From the NCBI RefSeq assembly GCF_934668725.1, contig NZ_CAKUOF010000004.1:124001-188000 (forward strand): a stretch of 64,000 nt of DNA. The letters run 5' to 3'. A program made the translations under genes and the position numbers. The DNA is from an uncultured Dysgonomonas sp. Its GTDB lineage: Bacteria; Bacteroidota; Bacteroidia; Bacteroidales; Dysgonomonadaceae. The notes beneath the pieces were generated by a model, which made no database searches, was not told where the DNA came from, and saw only the letters and a program-made list of their open reading frames with translations. Shown here piece by piece: positions 1 through 7,444 of the stretch (its first letter is position 1; each line of letters opens with the position of its first letter).

Positions 1-70
1 TTCTTTTATGAATATAAACAAAATCCGAAGCAAATAACTCTTTATTTTGTGATTTCGAGTTTAGGAAAGC

Positions 71-1612
71 TTATTTACTTTCCAGAACTTCTATTCTTTT
101 CAATAATAAGTCTATTTCGGCATCTCGTTCATTCATTTTTTGCTGTTGTATGTGTATTGTTAGTTGTTGTTTCTCTAATATAGACTGTTGTTCTTGAACT
201 GTTTTTACCAAAGGAACAACAAATGTTGTATAACCAAGTCCATAAACGTCTTTTTCATTTTCAGGAGTATAAATTCCGTCAAAGTCATAACCTATTTCTT
301 TAGTTGCTGATTCAACATCCTGAGCTATTAAACCGCTTCTGGTTATTTTTTCGGCTGCTTTTTCCGATTCAAGAATACGGGATTCAGCAGGGATACCTTT
401 TATCGAGGCTTCTGCACTTAGATCCAAATGATAAGTAACAGGCTTCAACTTCCCTATGAAATCCCATCCGGGTACATTATTTTGGATATCTTTTTTTAAG
501 CGAAGATCAGAAAGGGAGGTAATAGATGTTACGGCTGCCCTAATTGAAGTTATTGAACTATTTCCCAGTACTATCGAATTAGACACAGTATTAGTAGCAC
601 CATACCCTATGGCAATAGTGTTTGTGCCTTGAGTTCTAGCTGTAGACCCTATGGCAATACTACCTTCACCTATGGATGTGGTATTATAGCCTACTGCTGT
701 ATTATTTTTGCCCCCGCTGGTCGAAGCATTTGTTCCGATAGCTAGGTTTAGCATCTCTCCTGCAGCTTTGGCTCCATTTCCTATTATTGTGTTACCACCA
801 GAGGTTGTTGTACCAATGGCGTTAGTGCCAATGGCGACATTATAGTTGCCTGCAATAAAGCCTGCATTTGCGCCGATTGCAACATTGTATGTGAGGCTGT
901 CCTGCCTGTTTTCATTAACACGATAGCCTATAGCCAGATTGTAATTTCCCTTTTCGTTATTGGCAAGAGCTGAGTAACCAACCGCAATATTATAGCTTCC
1001 GGTTGTGTTTTTAGCCAGTGTGTTATATCCAATTGCATTGTTGTTACTCCCTGTTGTATTATTATCCAGTGCATTATATCCAACAGCAGTGTTAGAACTC
1101 ACGTTTCCTTTTCCTCTACCAATACTTATTCCATTAATATATGCATCTTGACCAGCTACTGTTAGTGCCATTGATGCTAATGTCGAAGTCGAATTGATAG
1201 CTACTGTTCCATTTGAATAAATATCATCGGTGTTTTCTGTAGAAGCTTCGGTTGTACCTACCTTATTCCATGGTTCTTTTTGAAAAGGAATCCACATAGT
1301 TCCATCAAAGGTATAGTAGCCTATTCTGTTAATAGCTTTTGTTTTTGTTGTTGCTGTTCCCGATAGATCAGTAATATATACTATTGCTCCTGTTAGGTTA
1401 TTATCGTATGCTGCATCTTTTGAGATAACTTGTTGACGTGTTAATGAGGGGACTATAAGTCCTTCGGGAGTTACCGGAGTTGTTGATAAACAATGAATAT
1501 CTAATGTTGCTTTTGGGTTTTTAGTATTTATGCCGACTTGTGATTGAACCTGTTTGCTAGTTCCCAAAAGGACTAATGAAAGAAGCAGGTAATATAGTAT
1601 ATTTTTTTTCAT
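71..1612 (-). CDS. secreted tail-fibre-like protein with S74 chaperone domain (paralogue 3)
   Basis: Probable surface or secreted trimeric fibre of 513 aa, third in its transcription unit. An N-terminal signal peptide (about 1-24) precedes the motif VGINTKNPKATLDI. Residues about 171-350 are YadA-head-like repeats built on N-x-A-I/V-G-Y-x-A-L and N-T-T-G-S. A Peptidase_S74 intramolecular chaperone domain follows (SDLRLKKDI at 368-376), then a coiled coil (about 470-513). The S74 catalytic Ser and Lys, spaced by five, are both present (S368, K373), so self-cleavage just before S368 is expected. There is no T9SS C-terminal domain, lipobox or outer-membrane anchor, so attachment is unknown. Two paralogues lie directly upstream with gaps of about 50 bases. 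The specific role is not recognised. Confidence 0.85.
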   Translation of the reverse strand: MKKNILYYLLLSLVLLGTSKQVQSQVGINTKNPKATLDIHCLSTTPVTPEGLIVPSLTRQQVISKDAAYDNNLTGAIVYITDLSGTATTKTKAINRIGYYTFDGTMWIPFQKEPWNKVGTTEASTENTDDIYSNGTVAINSTSTLASMALTVAGQDAYINGISIGRGKGNVSSNTAVGYNALDNNTTGSNNNAIGYNTLAKNTTGSYNIAVGYSALANNEKGNYNLAIGYRVNENRQDSLTYNVAIGANAGFIAGNYNVAIGTNAIGTTTSGGNTIIGNGAKAAGEMLNLAIGTNASTSGGKNNTAVGYNTTSIGEGSIAIGSTARTQGTNTIAIGYGATNTVSNSIVLGNSSITSIRAAVTSITSLSDLRLKKDIQNNVPGWDFIGKLKPVTYHLDLSAEASIKGIPAESRILESEKAAEKITRSGLIAQDVESATKEIGYDFDGIYTPENEKDVYGLGYTTFVVPLVKTVQEQQSILEKQQLTIHIQQQKMNERDAEIDLLLKRIEVLESK

Positions 1613-1663
1613 AAATGGTTTCTGTTGAATGTTGTAATTGATTGAAAAGCAAAAAAAGAAATT

Positions 1664-3187
1664 TTACCTCTTTTCTAATGCGGCGAGTTTTTGAGACAAA
1701 ATCTCTAATCGTGCATTCTGCTCTTTTAATTTGTTTCTTTGTTGCGATAATGCTATTTGTTGTTCGGCTAAGATTGCTTGCTGTTCTTGGATAGCTTTTA
1801 CCAGAGGTACAACAAACGAGGAATAATTGAGACCGTATCTGTCTTTTTCATTTTGAGGAATATAAATTCCATCAAAATTATATTTTATTTCTTTGGCAGC
1901 ACTTTCTACCTCCTGAGCAATAAAACCACTATGTCGAATATTCTCGGGTGACCTTTTCGACATTGGTTGGTCTGTTGATGGTATATCTAGTTTGTATGTA
2001 ACCGGATTTAGTCTTTTTATGAATTCGATTCCGGGAACATTACTCTCAATATTCTTTTTTACTCTATAGTCTGATAAAGAGGTAATAGAGGTTACGGCAG
2101 CTCGGATGGAGGTAATATTTGCATTGCCTAGTACAACTCCATAAGACCCTTCGTAAGGATAGCTTGTATTGTTAGCTATAATGAGGTGTGTAGTTGAATT
2201 AGCTCGGTTATTTGAGCCGATAACTGTAGCTCTGGTAGCACTATTAGTACTTATTCTCGTTCCCACATAAACCGATTCCCTTGTGCCATTTCCACTAATG
2301 GAGTCGCCTAACAAAACAGAGTCTTCTGTTGGGTTCAAGGACATATAACCCGCTATTAATATTGAGTTTTTAGTTCCGTTAGGGTTGATATATCCTATTT
2401 GAACATTACATGAATCAGAAGTACTGGTTCGTGCTGCTCCTATTTTTACGGATAAAGGACTTATGTTTCCTGAATATGAAGATGATAATGAAACAAAATC
2501 GGTAGTTTGTTTATTTGAAGGATAATAAGTATTTCCAATAGTTGTTCCTGATGCACCAGTAAAACTACTGTATGAGTTGCTGCCTATAGCCGTAAGGTCG
2601 TTATTTTCAGTTGCCGTTGCATCGAATGACAATGCATTGTATCCTAATGCAGTATTTCGAGCTAAATTTTGATTTCCTTTTCCTACTCTTACATTGTTAA
2701 AAGAAGCGTCTGCGGTATGTACTGTTAGGGCTGCTTGTGTACCGTTTACAGTACCAATGGTATTACCTTTTACTACTACCTTTCCTTGCTGATAAATAGA
2801 GTCGGTATTTGATGTTGCTTTTTCAAGAGTATTTATTTTATTCCATGGCTCGATTAAAAAAGGTTGCCATGATGTACCATTAAAAAAATAATATCCGATT
2901 GATGTTATTTCTTTGGTTTTGCTTGTTGTTATTCCCGACAAGTCGGTAATGTAAATAAGAGTGTTTGTTTGGTCAATACCATATACAGCATCTTTATCTA
3001 TAAGCTGTTGGCGGGTAAGAGATGGGGCAATGAGCCCTTCCGCCAACGATACATTCTCGGAAGCCATAATATGTAAAGAAGCTTTTGGGTCAATTGTGTT
3101 TATGCCGATGCTTTGTGCTTTCGACTGCATTGTAAAGCATAAAAGTACTACTAAGGCTAATATTAATTTAACTGTATGTTTTCTCAT
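1664..3187 (-). CDS. secreted tail-fibre-like protein with S74 chaperone domain (paralogue 2)
   Basis: Middle member of the fibre trio, 507 aa, with the same architecture: signal peptide (about 1-24), IGINTIDPKASLHI, an EPWNK motif, a head region, an S74 domain with SDYRVKKNI (catalytic S372 and K377) and a C-terminal coiled coil. It differs from its siblings in the head. Only a few canonical N-A-I-G-Y repeats remain, near NTALGYNALS, and the rest is Ser/Thr/Asn-rich and diverged, so the fibre surface probably differs. The three genes share signal, N-terminal and S74 parts but vary in the middle, as expected for adhesins or fibres under diversifying selection (inference). Confidence 0.83.
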   Translation of the reverse strand: MRKHTVKLILALVVLLCFTMQSKAQSIGINTIDPKASLHIMASENVSLAEGLIAPSLTRQQLIDKDAVYGIDQTNTLIYITDLSGITTSKTKEITSIGYYFFNGTSWQPFLIEPWNKINTLEKATSNTDSIYQQGKVVVKGNTIGTVNGTQAALTVHTADASFNNVRVGKGNQNLARNTALGYNALSFDATATENNDLTAIGSNSYSSFTGASGTTIGNTYYPSNKQTTDFVSLSSSYSGNISPLSVKIGAARTSTSDSCNVQIGYINPNGTKNSILIAGYMSLNPTEDSVLLGDSISGNGTRESVYVGTRISTNSATRATVIGSNNRANSTTHLIIANNTSYPYEGSYGVVLGNANITSIRAAVTSITSLSDYRVKKNIESNVPGIEFIKRLNPVTYKLDIPSTDQPMSKRSPENIRHSGFIAQEVESAAKEIKYNFDGIYIPQNEKDRYGLNYSSFVVPLVKAIQEQQAILAEQQIALSQQRNKLKEQNARLEILSQKLAALEKR

Positions 3188-3239
3188 AATGAGTGTGTGT
3201 AATAAACTTATTATTTCGATTCGATAACTATTCGTAATT

Positions 3240-4781
3240 TTATTTGGCTTCGAGGGCAGCCAGTCTTTTCCTTAAACCTTGTACTAGAATATCTTGTTTT
3301 TGGATACTTAATTTTTGTTCTTCGATAAACTGTTCTTGTTCTTCTATTTGTTCCTTTTGTTCTTGAACAGCTTTTATTAATGATGGTATAAACGAAGTAT
3401 AGTTCACTCCGTATATTTCGTTGTTGTTTTGTGGTATATAAACGCCGTCGAAGTCATAATTTATATCACGTGCTGCTTTTTCAACTTGTTGAGCTATAAA
3501 TCCTGTATGTAATATTCTCTCCATTTCTAATTTTCTCTGTGTATTGATAGTATCTGGAATTTGTTGCAGAGAAGCTATCGCCGATACATTTATATTGTAG
3601 GTGACAGGATTTAATTTATTGATGAAAGCTAATCCCGGGACATTCTCCTGGATATCTTTTTTAACTCTACGATCTGATAAGGCCGTAATAGAGGTTACTG
3701 CTGCTCTGATTGTATTTACCTGAGAAGAACCCAGCACTATTGAGTTATTTGTATTATTAATAGAACTATAGCCTAAAGCTACAGAATTGGTGCCTCTAAC
3801 CTGAGATCGCTTTCCTATAGCTATGTTATAATTACCCTCAACAGTAACAGAGTCTCCAATAGCGATATTAAAAGTAGTACCGCTGCCATTTATACTGGCA
3901 ACATTTCCAATGACGATGTTATTACTTCCTGAAATGATTCTGGATAAAGCACCGATTGCGATATTATTTGTTCCTGTAATATCACTACCGGCTTTGTAGC
4001 CTATAGCTATATTGCTTGTTCCTCCCGGAAAACCGGACTGACTGCCTATTGCAATATTGTTGCTTCCCGTAATAAGGGCGTTATTTGCCATATATCCTAC
4101 TGAAATGTTGTAATCACCAGAGGCAAGACTTGGAGTTGCTAATGATCCCATCGATATATTGTGGCTGCCGGTTGTATTCTTAGCTAAGGCATAATAGCCT
4201 ATTGCAATATTATTATTTCCAGTAGTATTTGCCGATAAAGCATTTTCACCTATAGCAATATTTCCGATGATATTTCCGGAGCCTTTTCCTACAGTTAGCC
4301 CATTAATTGATGCGTCTGAGCCATAAACACTTAGTGCAGCATTGTCACCATGCACTGTTGCAATATCAGTCCCATTGATAACGACTTTACCTCTTAGATA
4401 AATTGAATCGTTATTAGTTATTGCCGGGCCTCCGCTTTTTTTATTCCAAGGTTCGGGGCCTAGCCAGTTCCATATTGTACCATCAAAAAAGTAATATCCT
4501 TTCCAGTCAATAAGAGAAGTCTTTTGAGACGGTGTTCCCGAAATATTCGAAATATATATTATTGCTCCGGTTTGTTCGGTTCCGTATAATGCATCTTTAG
4601 CAATTAGTTGAGTACGTGTTAGTATTGGAGCTATAATTCCTTCGGTTACTGTTCCATCTGTGGCTGTTGTTGCCGATACTTGAAAGGATGCTTTAGGTGA
4701 CTCTGTATTTAATCCAATTTGAGCCATAGTTAAGCCAAAGGAAGATAAAATAAATATTGACAGTAGAACTTTTACTTTCAT
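3240..4781 (-). CDS. secreted tail-fibre-like protein with S74 chaperone domain (paralogue 1)
   Basis: First gene of the fibre unit, 513 aa. It has a signal peptide (about 1-20), the motif IGLNTESPKASFQV, and the densest head-repeat array of the three, with many NNIAIG units that probably form a left-handed beta-roll like YadA or Hia heads. The S74 chaperone has SDRRVKKDI (catalytic S369 and K374), and a Gln/Glu-rich coiled coil ends the protein. S74 domains are known to trimerise phage tailspikes and then cut themselves off. Here the part released would be the last 145 residues or so. A Bacteroidetes -7 box on this strand lies about 140 bases upstream. Confidence 0.85.
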   Translation of the reverse strand: MKVKVLLSIFILSSFGLTMAQIGLNTESPKASFQVSATTATDGTVTEGIIAPILTRTQLIAKDALYGTEQTGAIIYISNISGTPSQKTSLIDWKGYYFFDGTIWNWLGPEPWNKKSGGPAITNNDSIYLRGKVVINGTDIATVHGDNAALSVYGSDASINGLTVGKGSGNIIGNIAIGENALSANTTGNNNIAIGYYALAKNTTGSHNISMGSLATPSLASGDYNISVGYMANNALITGSNNIAIGSQSGFPGGTSNIAIGYKAGSDITGTNNIAIGALSRIISGSNNIVIGNVASINGSGTTFNIAIGDSVTVEGNYNIAIGKRSQVRGTNSVALGYSSINNTNNSIVLGSSQVNTIRAAVTSITALSDRRVKKDIQENVPGLAFINKLNPVTYNINVSAIASLQQIPDTINTQRKLEMERILHTGFIAQQVEKAARDINYDFDGVYIPQNNNEIYGVNYTSFIPSLIKAVQEQKEQIEEQEQFIEEQKLSIQKQDILVQGLRKRLAALEAK

Positions 4782-4821
4782 TTTTTAAGGTAAAATTAGA
4801 ATATGGATATATACAATTCAT

Positions 4822-4836
4822 AACACAAGGTGTGTT
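4822..4836. promoter_or_regulatory. 15-bp palindrome in the fibre-operon leader
   Basis: AACACA-AGG-TGTGTT is a perfect 6-3-6 inverted repeat between the predicted promoter and the first fibre gene. It could be an operator or an RNA hairpin. No regulator can be assigned. Confidence 0.35.
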
Positions 4837-4921
4837 GCGAACGTATTACGTACTAAAATTTAACATTTCAAGTACCCTTTTATTTCTTAAATATTAGAAT
4901 TTTCGTTGTTCCTCTTTGCCG

Positions 4922-4929
4922 CAAATATA
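4922..4929 (-). promoter_or_regulatory. putative -7 promoter box of the fibre operon
   Basis: On the minus strand this reads TATATTTG, an exact TAnnTTTG Bacteroidetes -7 element. No convincing TTTG -33 box is present at standard spacing. The predicted leader is about 130 bases and includes the palindrome at 4822-4836. Confidence 0.5.
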
Positions 4930-4967
4930 GATTTTTTTATTGACAATAATGAAGAAAAGTTGTTTTT

Positions 4968-5005
4968 AACAAAAAGGTCTCAAGAACGTATTGCTCCCGA
5001 GACCT
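4968..5005 (-). terminator. intrinsic terminator of aldA
   Basis: Minus-strand hairpin with outer stem AGGTCTC/GAGACCT, wobble pairs continuing inward, and a run of Us after the stem. It lies 23 bases past the aldA stop and separates aldA from the fibre operon. Confidence 0.75.
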
Positions 5006-5027
5006 CCTGTGATTAATAAACAAATGA

Positions 5028-6464
5028 TTAACCCTTTGTTTCTAAGTAAACTACATGAGTTTGGAGATATTCCTCTAACCCATGTTTTCCATCAGCTCCA
5101 CCGATACCCGATTTGCGGCATCCCGCGTGGAACCCTTGCATGGCTTCAAAGTTTTCACGATTGATGTATGTCTCTCCAAATTTGAGAGCCCTTATTAATT
5201 TAAATGCGATATCTAAATTTTGAGTATATACAGATGAGGTTAAACCAAATTCAGAATCGTTAGCCCAAGTTATAGCATCGTTTATGTCCGTAAACTCTAC
5301 AATAGGTAAAACAGGACCGAATGTTTCTTCTTTGATAATGTCCATTTTCTGGGTCACATTATCAAGAATAGTCGGCTCGAAGAAATATCCCTTATTTCCG
5401 ATACGGTTTCCTCCACAGATTAATTTTGCACCTTGTTTAATTGCTCTGTCAACCTTGTCCTGAACCGATTTTAAAGCGTTTTCTTCTACTAAGGGGCCCA
5501 TATCCAGATCGGCTATTTTATTCGGGTCTCCGACTTTTACTGCTTTCATGGCAGCAACCAATTTAGTCATGAATGCCTCTTTAACACTCTTATGAACATA
5601 TACACGTTCAGCGCAGTTACAAACTTGTCCTGTGTTGATAACCCGTGAAGCCACAATGGCTTTAACAGCTAAGTCAAGGTCTGCATCGTCCATTACTATG
5701 GCCGGAGCTTTTCCTCCCAGCTCGAGAGATACTTTTGTGATATTGGGAGCTGCTGCAGCCATAGTTTGTTGTCCCGCCGATACACTTCCAGTGAGACTCA
5801 CCATTCCTACTTTGGGGTTTGCCGCTAACTCGTGACCGATAACCGAACCTCGTCCGTTGACCAGATTGAATACTCCTTTGGGTACACCTGCTTCTTCTAC
5901 AATCTGTGCGAAGATGTATGCGTTGATAGGGGTTAACTGGCTTGGCTTTACTACAATTGTATTTCCAGTAACCAGTGCGGGTGCAGCTTTTCGTGCAATA
6001 AGAAAAAATGGAAAATTCCAAGGAAGGATACCTGTTGTTACACCAATGGCTTTTTTGAATAAGAATATATTTTCATTAGGACGATCACTTTGAATAATCT
6101 CACCTTCATAGCGGCGTGCCCATCCTGCCATATATTCCAGGTAGTCGGCAGTAAACAGAGTTTCAACATTTGCTAAGCCTTGTGTTTTACCACCTTCTTG
6201 GACAATAATATCTGTTATTTCTTTTTCTCTTTTACGAATGCCTGCAGCAATTTTGAGTAGGTAACCGGCTCTTTCAACGGCGGGAGTTTTTTCCCATTGT
6301 ATCTGAGCGGCATCTGCTGCATCGATGGCTTTTCTTGTATCTTCGAGAGTGCCATCAGGCATCTTTGCGATAACTTCTTCTGTTGAAGGATTTAGGACAT
6401 TGATCCACTTCCCTGAGGTATTTTCGATGAATTTTCCATCGATGAACATTTTTAATTCTTTCAT
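5028..6464 (-). CDS. aldA: lactaldehyde dehydrogenase (aldehyde dehydrogenase superfamily)
   Basis: NAD-dependent oxidation of L-lactaldehyde to L-lactate, the aerobic end of rhamnose and fucose catabolism. It is 478 aa from this start, close to the 479 aa of E. coli AldA. The catalytic segment NTGQVCNCAERVYV is the AldA form of the ALDH Cys motif, and the general-base region LELGGK and the cofactor motif TGSVSAGQ are present. I start at MKELKMFIDGKF. An upstream extension to 6569 is open, but it would contain the promoter box at 6517-6524 and encodes nothing family-like. The rha genes that make lactaldehyde are about 50 kb away in the window, so the link is metabolic, not operonic. A glycolaldehyde role is also possible. 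Confidence 0.88.
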   Translation of the reverse strand: MKELKMFIDGKFIENTSGKWINVLNPSTEEVIAKMPDGTLEDTRKAIDAADAAQIQWEKTPAVERAGYLLKIAAGIRKREKEITDIIVQEGGKTQGLANVETLFTADYLEYMAGWARRYEGEIIQSDRPNENIFLFKKAIGVTTGILPWNFPFFLIARKAAPALVTGNTIVVKPSQLTPINAYIFAQIVEEAGVPKGVFNLVNGRGSVIGHELAANPKVGMVSLTGSVSAGQQTMAAAAPNITKVSLELGGKAPAIVMDDADLDLAVKAIVASRVINTGQVCNCAERVYVHKSVKEAFMTKLVAAMKAVKVGDPNKIADLDMGPLVEENALKSVQDKVDRAIKQGAKLICGGNRIGNKGYFFEPTILDNVTQKMDIIKEETFGPVLPIVEFTDINDAITWANDSEFGLTSSVYTQNLDIAFKLIRALKFGETYINRENFEAMQGFHAGCRKSGIGGADGKHGLEEYLQTHVVYLETKG

Positions 6465-6516
6465 GGCGTTATAAATAGTATTTTTAATTTGGTTAAAGAT
6501 TGCTAGTCTGTAAATC

Positions 6517-6524
6517 CAAAAATA
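6517..6524 (-). promoter_or_regulatory. putative -7 promoter box of aldA
   Basis: Reads TATTTTTG on the minus strand (TAnnTTTG), about 53 bases before the chosen start. The best -33 candidate (TTTG) is 23 bases upstream, slightly too far. The box supports a start at 6464 rather than 6569. Confidence 0.5.
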
Positions 6525-6628
6525 GGGAATACTTTGTACTTCTAACACAAAAGAATGCGAAAAAAACAAAAAAAAGACTTCGATTTATGTCATTTCTAGT
6601 ATGCTAAATGCTTTTTAGTTAGTATGTT

Positions 6629-7132
6629 TTAAAGCAGGTCATTGGTTTCTGAGACTGCTTCTAAAGGAATATCCTTATTTTTCTTTTTTCTGATACAATA
6701 TATAAACGACCATATTAACCCTATGCTGCTGACCAAAAGTAAGAGGTGTATACCTCCTCCTGCATTGGAGAGTTTAAACATCTTAGAGGTAATAAAATAT
6801 ATATACATATATATAGAAACAAATATTCCTAATATAGAGGAGAGTAATAATACGAGATTGGCAGTTCGGTATCTCATCTTAAACAAAAAAATACCCGATA
6901 TTAAACTCAATAAAGGTACTATGTAAAATACATATGCTAGGTGTGGAGAATCCTTTTTAGCGAAGAACATGATTGTATTCGAAATTTTGGTAGTCTTTTT
7001 ATACAAAGAAGGCAGATCCCACCCTGTAACAATAAGCTTCCCCCATGTTATCCAGTTTAAAGAAAAAGCTACAAGAATAAATACAATAATGATTGTTTCG
7101 AATCTCAGCAAAGAGGTATATTTTGATTTCAT
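6629..7132 (-). CDS. hypothetical four-helix membrane protein
   Basis: An unrecognised integral membrane protein of 167 aa from the ATG at 7132. Hydrophobic segments suggest four transmembrane helices: the N-terminal TIIIVFILVAFSL, the YIVPLLSLISGIFLF region, the LVLLLSSILGIFVS region and the LLLLVSSIGLIWSFIY region. The C-terminus is Lys-rich and charged. A TTG 27 bases further upstream is also in frame, but it overlaps the promoter box at 7157-7164, so I prefer the ATG. It is divergent from the fluoride riboswitch and CLC-F gene. No function is assigned. Confidence 0.65.
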   Translation of the reverse strand: MKSKYTSLLRFETIIIVFILVAFSLNWITWGKLIVTGWDLPSLYKKTTKISNTIMFFAKKDSPHLAYVFYIVPLLSLISGIFLFKMRYRTANLVLLLSSILGIFVSIYMYIYFITSKMFKLSNAGGGIHLLLLVSSIGLIWSFIYCIRKKKNKDIPLEAVSETNDLL

Positions 7133-7156
7133 AAACAGGCTTTTTTTATTCGGGCT

Positions 7157-7188
7157 CAAAAGTATGTAAGAGTTATAAATCCTGCAAT
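7157..7188 (-). promoter_or_regulatory. promoter of the small membrane protein gene
   Basis: The minus strand reads TTG, 20 bases, then TACTTTTG, matching the Bacteroidetes -33/-7 layout. The -7 box is at 7157-7164 and the -33 at 7185-7188. Transcription would start near 7150, downstream of the alternative TTG start, which fixes the start at 7132. Confidence 0.6.
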
Positions 7189-7215
7189 AAAATATAAGCT
7201 ATTTTAATGAGCCTT

Positions 7216-7246
7216 TTTTATTTTAAATATAAAGTGATTATCTTTA
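7216..7246 (+). promoter_or_regulatory. putative promoter of the fluoride riboswitch-CLC-F unit
   Basis: A T-run at about 7216-7219 and TATCTTTA at 7239-7246 approximate the -33 and -7 boxes. The -7 box differs from TAnnTTTG only at its last base. Transcription would begin at about 7253, just before the riboswitch aptamer. Confidence 0.45.
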
Positions 7247-7253
7247 TGCTTTT

Positions 7254-7309
7254 AAAGGAAATGGTGTCTTCCTTAACCAACCGCCTTCAACAAGCTGATG
7301 ACGCCTTAT
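7254..7309 (+). ncRNA. fluoride riboswitch (crcB motif)
   Basis: The sequence matches the crcB/fluoride aptamer layout. Stem AAGGAA/TTCCTT (7255-7260 with 7269-7274) closes the loop ATGGTGTC. The conserved AACCGCC (7279-7285) follows, then a short hairpin, then GCTGATGACGCCTTA (7294-7308). The loop bases GGTGTC (7263-7268) can pair with GACGCC (7300-7305), the long-range helix expected of the fold. It lies about 135 bases before a CLC-F gene, its typical partner. Fluoride binding is expected to switch on expression. An A/T-rich hairpin at 7307-7323 may belong to the expression platform, but I cannot tell whether control is transcriptional or translational. Confidence 0.9.
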
Positions 7310-7385
7310 TAAAATGATTTTAATATTATTACTATGATTTAGTGTGATCTCAGGTTTTGCTGTTATACTAATCAATGTAATAGTA

Positions 7386-7400
7386 AAGGTTTTTGGCCTT
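7386..7400 (+). repeat. degenerate GGTC-N3-GACC leader stem-loop (clcF)
   Basis: AAGGT-TTTTG-GCCTT followed by AAGTATATAAA. It pairs as RNA with one G-U at the GGT position and a possible further G-U inside. It is a weak member of the leader element family described at 13051, and at 44 bases it is further from the start than most copies. Confidence 0.4.
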
Positions 7401-7444
7401 AAGTATATAAAGCAATTTAATAAAGAAACAAAAACATTTTTTTT

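Noticed and set aside
560..1110. Regularly spaced repeats in the fibre genes, considered as a CRISPR array
   Set aside because: The repeats are in frame, code for N-A-I-G-Y type units and vary in sequence, so they are protein head repeats.
6465..6569. N-terminal extension of the AldA gene
   Set aside because: It would contain the -7 promoter box and adds residues not seen in the family.
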